Part shown: positions 1 to 11,300 of the stretch, in pieces | Numbering within the stretch: position 1 is the stretch's first letter | How the letters are laid out: the number at the start of each line of letters is the position of its first letter | Assembly: GCA_030411725.1 (NCBI GenBank) | Contig: MU839848.1 | Span: forward strand, 124,001 to 188,000 | Length of the DNA: 64,000 nt | Source of the DNA: Echria macrotheca | Taxonomy: Eukaryota > Ascomycota > Sordariomycetes > Sordariales > Schizotheciaceae | Reading direction: 5' to 3' | Notes under the pieces: generated by a model | What the model was told of the DNA's origin: nothing | Database searches by the model: none | The model's input: the letters and a program-made list of their open reading frames with translations, nothing else | Program-made: the position numbers and the translations under genes

Positions 1-1361
1 AGATGTCGCTCCTCCAGCCCCTTGAAGATATCATCCAGCATCGTGTCGACGTTCTGGATCGTTGACCTGATCTCGGTGCTGTTTGGTCCGTACTTGTGCC
101 CATCTGAATCCACGTTGGGCACGTAAGCCGCAATGACTTGTGGCCGCTCCTCGTCGGGTAGGTCCAGAAATTCGAGGACTCTGTCAACCTTTCTGGACAG
201 CTTCTCCTTCCCGTTGTACTTGTCCATGTAAGTCGGCTCAACGTGAAGAACATGCGCCTCGCTGCCGGGCCACATGTGGACCGCCGTTTTGAGACCTTGC
301 TTTTGCGCTGTAACCCAGAAAGGCTCCCCATTCCACCACTTAGGGTCTAGGCTGCGAGATGGGTCCGTGTAGTAGAACTCCTCCTTCAGCTCAGGGTCCC
401 AGAAGCTATTCCCAACGACACCATGAGCCTCGGGATATAGACCCGTCGCGAGGGTAAAGTGGTTCGGAAACGTAACGCTAGGGAATGAGGGCAGCATATA
501 GAGTGGCGATACTCCCTCCTTGATGAAGGCGTTCAGGCGGGGCGTCAGTCCCCGGTTAACAAAATCCGCCCGGAATCCGTCCAGACTGATGATTATCGTC
601 GTGGGCGCGAACATGGCTGTTCCGTTGCTGACCATCTGCTTTGCAGCCTGCGTATCCTGCTCTGCCCTCCTCTTTCCCTCCAATGACAGCTTCCATGCCA
701 GTAGCCCCAATATCACAAACCCTACGATGATAATTGCATGGATCAGTAGCCACCGTCGCCAGCTCCTCGATTTCCCTGCCCTCGCCTCGCCCAGCTGCAA
801 GAGCCCCTTCCGATCCCTTTCATCGCTGTCATCTCGATCGCTGCTCTCGCCCGTTGAGCTTCCCTCTTTGATACCGCCCTCCTCCATCTCGTACATAAGC
901 TCCCCATCCTCACCATGCTGCGCTTCCGAGAGCAGCCTTTCTCGCTTGGCCTTGCGCCGGGCACGGCGGAGGTTACGCTTTTCGGCGTGCAGGTCTTCGG
1001 TCGAAGACTCGGCTTGCAGCCGCGGACTCGTCGGGGAGAGGTCACTCCCCCTCCTTCCGAACAAGGCGAGCGGGTTCGGGAGCGGTAACGGGAGGGGCAA
1101 CCCAGACCCTCTCCTCTCGCGCTCTTTGCGTTTCCTTGTCTCTGTCACCAGCTGGTCCAGCTCATCCTCTTCCATCAGCACCAGTCTGTCGTGGGCACGC
1201 AGCTCACGGCTGTTGCGGGCGCGGAGTTGGCGCTCGTCATCGTCGCTGTCGGTGTCCTGGTCGGACCGGATCGAAGCGGCGTCAGCATCGTAATCCGATG
1301 GCGAAAGGAGCGAGGCGTCGCGAGCGCCTTGGCCACTGGTATCTAGCTGTTGGAGAGGCAT
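1..1361 (-). CDS. Type II membrane ectonucleotide pyrophosphatase/phosphodiesterase, C-terminus cut by window edge
   Basis: The reading frame is open without a break from an ATG at 1361 to the left edge, giving 453 residues of an incomplete protein. Residues 1-200 are hydrophilic and rich in Asp, Glu, Arg and Ser, so probably cytosolic. A single hydrophobic segment at about 203-223 is the likely signal anchor. The catalytic domain follows: IIISLDGFRAD with a metal-binding Asp261, then PSVTFPNHFTLATG, in which Thr297 is the expected nucleophile of the alkaline-phosphatase-superfamily NPP family. The Asp-Thr spacing and the downstream AHGVVGN stretch also fit. The family hydrolyses pyrophosphate or phosphodiester bonds of nucleotides at the cell surface or in the secretory pathway. 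The second metal cluster must lie left of the window. It is divergently transcribed from the eL14 gene across 579 bp. Product class is confident; substrate is not. Confidence 0.9.
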   Translation of the reverse strand, partial: MPLQQLDTSGQGARDASLLSPSDYDADAASIRSDQDTDSDDDERQLRARNSRELRAHDRLVLMEEDELDQLVTETRKRKERERRGSGLPLPLPLPNPLALFGRRGSDLSPTSPRLQAESSTEDLHAEKRNLRRARRKAKRERLLSEAQHGEDGELMYEMEEGGIKEGSSTGESSDRDDSDERDRKGLLQLGEARAGKSRSWRRWLLIHAIIIVGFVILGLLAWKLSLEGKRRAEQDTQAAKQMVSNGTAMFAPTTIIISLDGFRADFVNRGLTPRLNAFIKEGVSPLYMLPSFPSVTFPNHFTLATGLYPEAHGVVGNSFWDPELKEEFYYTDPSRSLDPKWWNGEPFWVTAQKQGLKTAVHMWPGSEAHVLHVEPTYMDKYNGKEKLSRKVDRVLEFLDLPDEERPQVIAAYVPNVDSDGHKYGPNSTEIRSTIQNVDTMLDDIFKGLEERH

Positions 1362-1940
1362 CTCTGCAGGTATGGCAATGCCCTCGTAAGAAGAGTCACT
1401 CCATCTGGGCTCGAAGATGCAGCGTCGGAAAGCTGTTGAGGAGTAGGTGTCGGGTCTGAAGGAGATAAGATCGAAAATGCAGGCGTATCAAATTGGGGGT
1501 TTGGGGTGTCCCAGGTCTGCATGCAGCGACAAGGATCAGGCTCAATGCACACACCTGGGGTGACTGGACGGGACGGCCGGGAAAGAACATGTGGCTGGTG
1601 CAGCTGCTGACTTTGCCACAGCTTGGCTGCTCCACGGCTCCCGTGGCCCCGCACATTGTGGCTGGAGCAACCGGAACCGGAGCCACTTTTTCCGCCAAAT
1701 TTCGTGAGCCCTGCCAATTACCAAACGCGCACACAAAATTTGGCTCGAGATACCGACGCATGGGAGTGACTTGGAATCTTTGACGGCTCGCAACACCCAT
1801 CAAAGGTAAGCATACAGATCCTTTTCGCACATACCAGACTCTACAATCCGCCGTTTCCTTTTCAACATCCCATTCCGAAAACCCGATTTTGCCGTCGACT
1901 CGAAGCCGGTCGCTAACCCCACACTCCAGAAGTCATCACG
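1362..1940. promoter_or_regulatory. Divergent intergenic region, NPP gene / eL14 gene
   Basis: This 579-bp spacer separates two start codons facing away from each other, so it must hold both promoters and both 5' leaders. Short ORFs here are on both strands and lack any recognisable domain. No clear TATA box was identified. Confidence 0.5.
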
Positions 1941-2434
1941 ATGTCAGATATTCAGATCGGAGCGAGCTCGTGGCGCCGCGTCGAGGTCGGCCGTGTGCTG
2001 AAGCTCGAGAGCGGCAGCCTTGCCGTCATCGTCGAGATCATCGACCACAAGCGGGTACGTGGAGCTGAAGCCCGGAAGCCGACGATGATTTGCAAGACTA
2101 ACCTTGATCGCAACTTCAGGCTCTCGTCGACGGCCCCTCGTCCGATCCTAAGCTCGCCACCGCCCGTACTACCGTTTCTTTCGCCGACACCCTCCTGACG
2201 CCGATTGTCATCGAGAACCTCCCCCGCGGTGCGCGCACGGGTGCCGTGAAGAAGGCTTGGGAGAAGGCCGAGGTGGACGCGAAGTGGAAGGAGTCCAACT
2301 GGGCCAAGAAGGCGCTGCAGCAGGAGCGCCGCAAGTCGCTGACCGACTTCGACCGGTTCAAGCTCATGCGGTTGCGAAAGCAGCGAAGATTTGAGGAGCG
2401 CAAGGCTCTTGCCAAGATCAAGGCGACGGCATGA
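1941..2434 (+). CDS. RPL14: 60S ribosomal protein eL14
   Basis: There are two exons, 1941-2054 and 2120-2434, joined in phase 0 across a 65-nt intron with a GTACGT donor and a TTCAG acceptor; the product is 142 residues. The N-terminus (ASSWRRVEVGRVLKLESG) is the KOW/SH3-like start typical of eL14. Exon 2 continues with LVDGP and ends in a basic helical tail (FKLMRLRKQRRFEERKAL), as in fungal eL14. The protein is a structural component of the large cytosolic ribosomal subunit. Length and motif order match the family, and 1941 is the first ATG that gives the conserved N-terminus. The pyrimidine-rich sequence just upstream suits a highly expressed ribosomal gene. Confidence 0.95.
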
Positions 2435-3094
2435 GCGGGATGATTCCATTTGGGGGAGCGTTGGTCGGCATTGGTTCTTGGGGAGCAGGGTATTCTGGAC
2501 GGTATGCATGAACATCAGCATAGGGATGCTGAATTCCTCTTTACGTCGCTTTCGGAAGACCTGTATGTCACATCATCAAGGTGACCGGCGTCATGGAAAA
2601 TGCAAATTAAGCCCAAGACAAACTCTTCAATTGCTCCAGTGATACGGCCTCCAGGAGGGAAAAGGCACCATCTGCCAGATATAGTCTAATAGCTGGCTCA
2701 GGCAGCCATGATTACTTCTCAGCAATTTGGTCTTTTAACCGTCTATTTTATATGCCCGGAAGAGGGATGATGTAAATGTCCGTCTCGCTGAGCACTGAGC
2801 ACTCAGCAAGGTGGGTGCTGAATCGGAATCAGCCCCACTAAAGACGGCCGGTACCCAAGCCCTACCGAGCGTCGAAATTTAGCTCCTGAACTTTTTCCTC
2901 ACACCTTGCCTTGACCATATCAAACCCCGCACGTTGGTAGCCGCAACTCCCACACAGCAATGTAAGTCTCGTCAAGCCGTAATTCGATGCATTGATTTTA
3001 CTCGGGCCCCTGGCAGCGGTTGTCCGGTGCTCTGCAGCCCGCGATCGGTCAGAAATTTGTGTGCAAAAACTGACAACGCTTCGCAGCCTTCAAG
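2435..3094. other. Spacer and leader of the NAC alpha gene, with probable 5'-UTR intron
   Basis: This region holds the 3' end of eL14 and the promoter and leader of NAC alpha. A GTAAGT donor at 2962 and a TTCGCAG acceptor ending at 3086 define a probable 125-nt intron eight bases before the NAC alpha ATG. Splicing it leaves the start codon unchanged. No other gene is visible. Confidence 0.5.
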
Positions 3095-3834
3095 ATGGCC
3101 AACCCCAGAGTCGAGGAGCTCCCGGATGACGAGGTCAAGAAGGCCACTGTCGACGAGGTCGAGAGCGACAGCAGCGATGAGTCAGAGGCCGAGGCCGGCG
3201 ACTCGAGCCTGCCCGCGGGCTCGACTGCCGTGATCCACTCGCGCAACGAGAAGAAGGCGCGCAAGGCCATGGAGAAGCTGCACCTTACCCGTGTGCAGGG
3301 CATTACCCGCGTCACCCTCCGGCGTCCCAAGAACGTGAGTCGAGTTGACAAGCCGAGCCGTTGGCGGCGTGCTGGCGGAGTTGCGGTACACGGACCAGTC
3401 CTGGACGGTAGCTGATATCTAATGCCAGATCCTCTTTGTGATCAACAACCCCGAAGTATACAAGTCTCCTAACAGCAACACTTATATGTAGGTTATGATG
3501 ACGGACTCGGACGAAGGGGAATTTTGCTAACCCAACCAGTGTCTTCGGTGAGGCCAAGATCGAGGACCTCAACGCCAGCGCCCAGGCTGCCGCTGCCCAG
3601 CAGCTGGCGAGCCAGACGGTTGAGCACGACCACGCCGGCCACAGCCACGACCACAAGCACGAGTCCAAGGAGGAAGAGGAGGACGATGGTGAGGAGGTGG
3701 ACGCCGACGGCATTGAGGACAAGGATATCGAACTCGTCATGACACAGGCCAACGTGTCCCGCAAGAAGGCTATCAAAGCACTGAAAGAGAACGACAACGA
3801 TATAGTCAACTCGATCATGGCATTGAGCGTCTAG
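3095..3834 (+). CDS. EGD2: Nascent polypeptide-associated complex subunit alpha
   Basis: Three exons, 3095-3334, 3429-3487 and 3540-3834, give a 197-residue protein; the introns are 94 and 52 nt and frames join exactly. After an acidic N-terminus, residues about 47-113 form the NAC domain (EKKARKAMEKLHLTRVQGI, then VTLRRPKN, FVINNPEVYKSP and VFGEAKIED). A His/Glu/Asp-rich linker follows, then a C-terminal UBA domain at about 158-197 (DIELVMTQANVSRKKAIKAL to SIMALSV). NAC binds emerging polypeptides at the ribosome exit and limits mistargeting to the ER; the alpha subunit dimerises with the beta subunit. It lies downstream of a ribosomal protein gene on the same strand, but as an independent transcription unit. 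Length and domain order are normal for fungi. Confidence 0.97.
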
Positions 3835-4356
3835 CACAGGGGAGGACCGGTCTGAAATTGGGCGTTTCACGAGCAAAGGGCCATTGAACATCGACTGAAG
3901 TCGAATCTCGGTTTGCAGATTTTAGGCTCGTCAGCTACCGCTTCAGGCGATGTACTCTTTTTTCATTTGAATGAAAAGGATCTATGAACCCAAATATTCC
4001 AGCACCTATCTACTGTCACGACTTGTTGTGGCGGAGCTGGAGCTTGAGCTCCCGAGCTCCAGTTGCTGTGACTGAGCTTATCCTTGCAGCACCCAACCGT
4101 GCCATCACGAGTTCTGATTGTCTCCTCTCTACAAGAATGCTCTGATAGGTGCTGGTATCCCGCAGGTTCACAGACTCGTGAAATCGGAAGACTGAAATGG
4201 GATTTCGACAAATGTGGGCCCGGGTAAACCCGACTTTTTTGTTTGATATCACGTGACGCGGCCCTCGCGACCGGCGTCAGACACTGCATCGCCTTTACCG
4301 AAGACCAGCAACACCAAAGCAGTCTCTCCACTCTTCGACACCTCACCACCGAAAAA
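3835..4356. other. Spacer upstream of the ATP synthase d gene
   Basis: This 522-bp stretch holds the NAC alpha 3' end and the ATP7 promoter. Only short unsupported ORFs are present. Confidence 0.4.
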
Positions 4357-5145
4357 ATGGCCGCAGTAAGTGCAATGCCCCAATTGAGCTTGTGGTCGGA
4401 AGACGAGTTGTATCGGTCCATGTTTGGAGTGCCAATTGGACACACAACCGCGTGTTGCCCGCTGGTCCCGCCCCGTTGAATCTGAGCTAATTTTGCATCT
4501 CCAACAACAGCGAAGCGCAGCCCTCAAGCTCGACTGGACAAAGGTCACCTCGTCGCTCGGCCTGCGCGGCCAGACGCTGGCGAGCCTCCAGGCCTTCAAG
4601 CAGCGCAACGAGAATGCCCGCCGCAAGGTGCAGGCGCTGTCGGAGCTGCCGACGACGGTCGACTTTGCCCAGTACCGCAGCGTGCTCAAGAACCAGGCGG
4701 TCGTCGACGAGATCGAGAAGCGCTTCGTCGCCTTCAAGCCCGCCACGTACGACCTGAACCGCCAGCTCAAGGCTATCGAGGCGTTCGAGGTCGAGGCGGT
4801 CCGCAGCGCCGAGGCCACCAAGGAGAAGGTCGACCTGGAGCTCAAGGACCTCGACAAGACGCTCAAGAACATTGAGGAGACCAGGCCGTTTGAGGACCTC
4901 ACGGTGGTATGCAGCACGATTTGTTTTCTGTGTGATGATGGGCGCGTGGGGATGCTGATCAAGGGGAACTATTATAGGACGACGTTGCCGCTGCCGATCC
5001 GTCGATTGATAAGAAGACGGCCGAGTTGGTCTCCAAGGGCCGCTGGGAAGTGCCGGGATACAAGGTATGCATTTGTGTGTCTGCACTAAAGAGTATGTTA
5101 CTGACAACCGTACAGGAGAAGTTTGGCGATCTTTCGGTGCTCTAG
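4357..5145 (+). CDS. ATP7: Mitochondrial F1Fo ATP synthase subunit d
   Basis: There are four exons: 4357-4365 (only three codons, Met-Ala-Ala), 4511-4906, 4978-5064 and 5116-5145, giving 173 residues. The encoded protein aligns by eye along its whole length with yeast Atp7: an SAALKLDW start, VDFAQYRSVLKN, RPFEDLTVDDV, GRWEVPGYK and a FGDLSVL end. It is a peripheral-stalk (stator) subunit that connects F1 to Fo on the matrix side. The tiny first exon and three introns all use GTA donors (GTAAGT, GTATGC, GTATGC). The 3' end faces the esterase gene with only 112 bp between stop codons. Confidence 0.96.
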
Positions 5146-5257
5146 ACGTCTTGACCTTTCCTTGTTTGTGTACTCTAGCATTGTAGATAGCCGACACGTC
5201 AAGAGCGACGGAATCGCAAATCCTTTAATCCAAAACATCTACATTTTCTTTGTGCTC

Positions 5258-6448
5258 TCATTTGGCTGTCTCCAGAATCCATTCGAGTCCCTTGAGCATC
5301 GCTTCCTCAGCCTCGAGCGATTTATCTAGCTCGGGCGCCACCAGCCAAAAGGTATGCGGCCAGCCCTTGATCACATCTACCCTGACTGGTACACCCGCGT
5401 CGTCGAGCGCCTTTGCATAGCACACGCCATCCGAGTACAGAGTGTCGTTTGTGCAGACCTGTATCCACGTCGGGGGCAGCTTGCTAAGCGTCTCGAGCTC
5501 CGCCTCCAGCGGCATCCTCTCCAGACCGTCACGGGGCACCTCCCGCCTGATGAGCCCCAGCAGGTTCGTGCGGAAGGACGGCTCCCGCGCGCTCGTGTGC
5601 AGCCAGCGCAGCCGCTCCGGGACGTACTCCTCGCCGCTGGGGGCGTCGGACGTCACGGGCCCGCGGAGGAGAACGCCGTCTATGGTCCCCGGCTCGGCGG
5701 CCTGGGAGATGAGGGCTGCGAGCTCGCCGCCTGAGGAGCTGCCTACCAGTACTAGTTTTGGTCGTCTGGTGGCATTTGCTTGTGTTTGTGTGCTGTTCTC
5801 GCCGCCGCCGCCACCGCCGCCAGGTTCTTCTTCTTCTCCATAGGAGTGGGAGCTGCTGCTGCCGTTGGGTTGTTGTTTCGTGAGGTATTCGAAGACGGAT
5901 AGACAGTCGTCTAGGCAGGTCTGGGCCGGGACGTCGGGCATTAGTCGGTAGGTGACGGAGAAGATCTCGGATCCCACGGGGAGGGCCGAGTTGATGCGCA
6001 GGATGGAGAGTTCCTCGCTGTCGGCTTCGCCGATGTGTAGTCCGCCGCCGTGGATGTATAGAATTCTCACGGGGGGCGGGGTGGTGGTAGTAGTCATTGG
6101 TATGTCATCCCTCTGTTCGTCGGCGGCGCTACAGGCTTTTGATACTTCCCTGGCCGTGAGGGTCCAGGTGTATTTGAGCACCGGGATGGGGAATTCGTCG
6201 ATCCGAGAGGGAACTGTGAGGGACATCCTCTTTACGTTCCACTGGAGTTCATAATCTCGTGAGCCGGGCATCGTGTGAGCGTCCGTGAGGAGGCGGCAGA
6301 CCAAGGCGTATCGGGCTTGTTTATCGTGGATGGAGAGGGATGGGGAGAGGATTCTGCCGGGGGGGATTTGGTAGGCGGTCCAGGCTGGGTCGAGGGGTGG
6401 TGCGATTCTTAGGTAGAGGCGGTTCATTTTTGTTACAAGGGCGCTCAT
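5258..6448 (-). CDS. Alpha/beta hydrolase, HSL-type (GDXG) esterase/lipase
   Basis: An intronless 396-residue ORF starts at the ATG at 6448; a second Met at residue 8 is a possible alternative. The oxyanion-hole motif HGGG lies at 133-136, the nucleophile elbow GSSSG at 236-240 (Ser238), a probable acid Asp335 or Asp340 in CTNDTLYSDG, and the catalytic His365 in GWPHTFW. This order is that of the hormone-sensitive-lipase branch of carboxylesterases. Residues about 197-226 are a low-complexity Ser/Glu/Gly/Asn insertion just before the strand that leads to the nucleophile, absent from compact bacterial relatives. No signal peptide is evident, so it is probably intracellular. Substrate unknown. 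The gene is tail-to-tail with ATP7. Confidence 0.88.
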   Translation of the reverse strand: MSALVTKMNRLYLRIAPPLDPAWTAYQIPPGRILSPSLSIHDKQARYALVCRLLTDAHTMPGSRDYELQWNVKRMSLTVPSRIDEFPIPVLKYTWTLTAREVSKACSAADEQRDDIPMTTTTTPPPVRILYIHGGGLHIGEADSEELSILRINSALPVGSEIFSVTYRLMPDVPAQTCLDDCLSVFEYLTKQQPNGSSSSHSYGEEEEPGGGGGGGENSTQTQANATRRPKLVLVGSSSGGELAALISQAAEPGTIDGVLLRGPVTSDAPSGEEYVPERLRWLHTSAREPSFRTNLLGLIRREVPRDGLERMPLEAELETLSKLPPTWIQVCTNDTLYSDGVCYAKALDDAGVPVRVDVIKGWPHTFWLVAPELDKSLEAEEAMLKGLEWILETAK

Positions 6449-7928
6449 TTTGGTTTCACGGGCGTTGTTAGGTTCTAGTCAGGCCGATGATAGAGGGATG
6501 GGGGTAGTGGGATGTTGATGTGAGGTTGTAAACCGTATCAGTACCTCCTGTGTACGTAGTCTCTGAGGTGATTTTGTGGTGTTTGTATGCAGTGTCCCGT
6601 CTTTTGACGTCTGGGGTGGCCTTGTAACACGAACGGAGAGATACAGATATGTCTTTGTACTGTGTTATAGGTTCTTGGTGTGTCGACATATTCCTCTTCC
6701 TATATACAAAGTTCCCTCTCAAGAGGTAGAGGGTAATAGAGGTCTGGTTTTACCCGGTTTAACCGGAGAGGTTGCCAATAGTTTTCAGCCAGTTGCTTTG
6801 AGAAGTCAGCCTTGCTCTGTCCGGGAGTACGGGTTTGGAAATCGACATGTTTGGTTCTTCTAGGACAACCGAGAGCAAGTCTAGACCTCACATGGACTTC
6901 TCAAACACCGGTGATGGCTTCAACTCAGTCGAAGCTGTTCAACTCAAAGGCCCCATTCCAACCTCACTCCCCTGTGAATCAGGACCCGAGGATGACTTAT
7001 CTAGTCTTGAACCACAACGGCATTCCCAATACACCAAACAGGTCGATATATAGATCATGGGCCGATATCTCAAGACGTGCGTATTTTAACACTGATAATG
7101 TCTGCATATATGTTATACGATGACAGCTGCCTCATGTCGTACTGATGGTGTCCCCTGGAGCTCAAGGTTCGCCAGATAGCTGAGTATATACACGTCCTCT
7201 AAGGATCTCATGTAGCATCCCGTCTTCTTGAGCCTGCCTGTTCTTCACCGGGACGAAGTAGTCTCCAAGGCGGCACTTTCATGGGTGGGTGTCCCTCCAC
7301 TTGGCTCTCGGCAGCAACTACCTGGTATGGCAGGTCGCCAATTCTTGCCATGAGCGGTAAGGCTGACACTGCAATTTTCACCCTTCGCGAGGGCTTGCAC
7401 AGTGCGAAGCAGCGTTGCAAGACACGACCCAGAGGAAACATTGAAATGGAGCGCCATATTGCAAACAAATTATTGATAAAATATTCTTTGGACGGCCCGC
7501 TGGTTTTACCGATCCTAGTGTCGAGATACCTGGCCTGTACTGAATATCCAGATGTTGTTTCGTTGTTCGGCCTCCAAGACCCTACCAACCCTCAATCTGA
7601 AATCAAGTCCTCCGACGGGGAAGAAAATGCAGTGAAGAAAAAATAACGAAAGATTGATTGGCTAATGAAGCTCTCAGAAAAAATCCAGTTCGCTCCAATA
7701 GGAGAGTTTCTTTTCAATCTATTGTCCCAGATTTTCGCCTAATTCGGAAGGCACCACCCCCACCCTCGGACCTCCACCAAAGGAATCTGACCACTCAGCG
7801 CATCGAGTTGCTCGAGGATATTGTCAAGGTGTAAACGTTAGCACTCTTCACCCTTTGCACCTCAAAGTCAACGACAACATTTACACACTACAACGCAAAT
7901 ACACACCTTCAATCCACAATTTCCACAA
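6449..7928. other. Intergenic region between esterase (-) and COX16 (+)
   Basis: This 1480-bp region lies between divergent start codons and so holds both promoters. A 121-codon ATG-started ORF (7281-7646, +) has no recognisable motif and is overlapped by an antisense ORF of similar length, so I do not call it. The pyrimidine/A-rich leader just before 7929 looks like a COX16 5' UTR. Confidence 0.4.
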
Positions 7929-8391
7929 ATGGCCGTCTTCCAGAACCGCAAATTCCGATCCTCAGCCGACGCCGGCACGTTCGCGGCGCGCTACCGCGCC
8001 ATGCTGGCCAAGCGGCCATTCCTGCTCTTCGGCCTGCCCTTCCTGACCGTCATCATCGCCGGCTCCTTCGTCCTCACGCCCGCGACCGCGATCCGATACG
8101 AGCGACACGACCGACGCGTGCGGCAGATGACACGCGACGAGGAGCTAGGGATCGGCAAGAACGGGCGCAAGATCGACCTTCGCGACGAGTATTATGTCAG
8201 TCTCTCTTTTTTGTTTCGCGCGTCCTTGTCGTGTCGTGTGTGTTTTGATGTCTCAGCTTTTTTTTTGGCCTGTGGAACACGATGAGTGTGAGCTGACAAA
8301 CGCGTCGCAGCGCCTCGCGGCCAAGGATATCGATAATTGGGAGCAGAAACGGGTTGAACGCCTCCCGGGCGAGAGTGACGGCGTATTGTAA
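7929..8391 (+). CDS. COX16: Cytochrome c oxidase assembly protein COX16
   Basis: Two exons, 7929-8195 and 8311-8391, give 115 residues; the 115-nt intron has a GTCAGT donor and a CGTCGCAG acceptor, phase 0. An N-terminal basic stretch (FQNRKFRSSADAG) precedes one membrane segment at about 29-50 (FLLFGLPFLTVIIAGSFVL). The conserved RYERHDRRVR and EYYRLAAKDIDNWEQKRV stretches follow. This is the layout of COX16, a single-pass inner-membrane protein needed for cytochrome c oxidase assembly. Length fits the fungal family. The start is the only ATG before the conserved N-terminus. Confidence 0.94.
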
Positions 8392-11300
8392 GACAGGGCA
8401 CCACCCATCGCGGCGATTACAATCCGGCAAGGATATGTCAAGTCCGGAATTTTGGTTGTCCCCTACGGAGGGAATGCGATCCCGTTCGAGCTCCGCCCCC
8501 GACGGCCTTTTTGTTGGTGGTTCATCACAACGCTGCTACCTAGCTACCCTTGTTATGGCTGCTTACGAAGAGTGGCGCACTACCTTAACGCCGGCCCTGA
8601 TAACGACGTTGACCGAGCCACATCCTACGACTCACCAAGACCGAGCTGATCCTGGTGATGCACTGCGATAGCAGCAGTTGAGTCTTCGCAGACGCGTTGG
8701 GCCTCGCATTTGGTCTCAGCCTTCGTTGATGGTTTCTGGCGGCACGGGAGGCCGATGCCAGAGTTGCATTGTGCTTTGGTCGGTTCACCATATCGGCGAT
8801 GTGAGGCTGTATATACCTGATATTGGAGGTACAGGTCGCCGGTTAGCCAAGACATCCGGGGAATTTGACAACCCAGGCTCGGAGAATTCCCCCTTGTCTT
8901 ATTAGCTTCTGAGACTGTCCAGTTTGCGTCCGGAGTTCGGAGTAGCATTGTGCAACGCGGGCTGGATCGCGACAGGCAGAGAAATGCCCGGGCGGGCACA
9001 GCAGCTGTGGTGTACGGCGGTTGGCCTGCCGAGGGCTTGTCAATGAGCGGAAAGTTTAACCTTGACAACGGATCAAAAGACGAACCAGTTACACTTGAGA
9101 GCCTCCAAAGTCGAACATGTCTCCGATCAGGGTCCGTCAAATTACCAGGCTGACAAAACCCTGTCGATGTTTAAGCGGAGCCTTGGGAACATGCTATAAT
9201 CGGCCGACTGATTTGTTACCTTGTTTCAAAGTCACTGCCGTTGATGCAACTCTGACGAAGCCGCCCGGTAGTGTTTGCCGCTTGGTATATGCGTAGCCAC
9301 GGTCCCCATTGGATGCTGCCGAAGCATCCGGTGGATGGTGGGATGCCATGCGTAGTTCTACGCTCTGAGCTCTGAGCAAGCTCGCTGATGGGTCCGAGAA
9401 ACTTATGACGATGACGGCGACACACTGATTTGGGACGGCCGGTTGCCTTGCCTCCAACGGCACTCCAGAACTGCAAAAGCTCCGGCAGCTGGGTGCCGAG
9501 TCTTGGACGGGTCCGTCCTACTGCGGCCATTGCGGCTCGATGACTTAGACTTGCCGCCCTGTGCGACAGGTTTCCTGGAAAGCAGATCCTGGAAAGTAGA
9601 AACAGATGGGAACCCCTTATGACATGTAGATGCCGATTGCACTCATCGACAATCCAATTGCATGTCGAGGCAGCCGTCGATCCGAAAGGCAATCGATAGA
9701 TGGCCATTCATTCCCCGATTCCAGGAAACGGAGTCCACGGGTTATTCTAGACATGGCGGCAGAAAAACCGGCTTTCTCGGAGGCGCCCCTCGGCTAGTGT
9801 AGTGTAGTCGTTATTTGACGGTGTGGGGTGTCAGTCAAGATGCACACTGCAGGCTTCTTCCGAAACCCGACTGCTGTGGGCATTCACGGCATCATCACAT
9901 CCACCCGTGGTGCAGAAGTTTGCAGACTATCGCCTCGACGTTTCGGCCGGCGAGGTCGAGAGCTGGGATGGTCGGCCGGCAAGTTGGAAGGTGTGGGTGT
10001 CGTGGTGCTCGAAAGGAGGCCAATCGCAAGGACGGCATGCCGGCCACCAGACCATCAGGTCAACCACACCGCCGGGAAGATTTGGAAACTTGCTCCCCAG
10101 ACGTGCGTTTCTGTGGCTTTTCGCTACACCCAAATCTGGTAACTCGATCCAATCCCCCAATGAGTGCCTCCAACATCACTTGCCGATGGGGAATGGCGGG
10201 GTTTTGGAGATCCCATGATGTCCTTTGGCGGCACACCCTTTTGAGGTTGCTGTAGGTACGAATGCGACACCAAGCTTGCCACCCCCTGACCAAGCCAGAA
10301 TCTGCTTGGTCGGCCACGTTGGACTGCAAGCACGGCGGCGTGCTGTACCTGCTTTTGCGTCGTAGCATGCAACTGGGCAACTTGGCGACGGACGAGTACC
10401 GCTAAAACATGCACTTCTGAGGCGACTGTGCAATTTACGCCCGGAGTGGTTCGCCCGCTCTTTGCGGGAGAACACCTCGGGCTTCGTGATTCGTGATAAC
10501 GCCCGCCCACGCTCCTCAACACCGAGCTCGGCAAGTCAGCCGGCCGAACACACCCACGGGAACGCTGCGCCGCCCGGACTGAGGTTGGTAAGCCGCAAGA
10601 GACAGAGCCCAAGAAGGGCAATTGTGATAAGAAAGTGCGCAGTTGCGGGGACGTGCGCAAACCGCCGAGACAACCACCAGCTGAGCCGGGGCCGGAGGAG
10701 GGGTGAAGTGGGTGTTGGGCGCTGACGCATTCTCATTGTGACGTACACTTTGCCCACTCACACACCCCTCTCTCTCAAGGCTGAGAGGGGAAAGGAAGGG
10801 ACCGGTAGGGTCGGGTACGTTGATCACTGACGATGGCAGTGTTCCATCCTTTCTGGATGCCTATCGGTGAAGTCAGAGTCACCGCATTTTTCATTTCGGT
10901 CTGCCACAAGCCACGAATCACCCTGCTCCGAGAAGTCCTACCTACGAAAGCGCATCTAGGCATCTGGAAATCGCAAGGCCGACCGTGTATTGTTGCCGGT
11001 TCGGGCCAGCAGTTTGCAAGGCTGCGACACAGGACAAAGGGCAAGCCGTTTCGGGGCGCCGTCAGCTGAGAGTGGCTTCGTTCTGGACCAGCGTCGGGTT
11101 TGCCCGGATGGGCTGGAAGCACCGCGCAACATACGGTGGTCAGGTACGGATGCAGGACCTGGAGAATGGTGTGCAGTGTGCATCAGCAAAGAAGTTCCTG
11201 ACCTTGCTGGGTCGGCTGGGCGAGCTACTTAGTCAGCCACCGGGTCCAATAATCAGACAGCTGCCCCTCTTTCCGTTGCATCTCCGAGCATGTTCGGCTG

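Noticed and set aside
7281..7646. 121-codon ATG ORF upstream of COX16
   Set aside because: No motif, an antisense ORF of the same size, and location in a promoter region.
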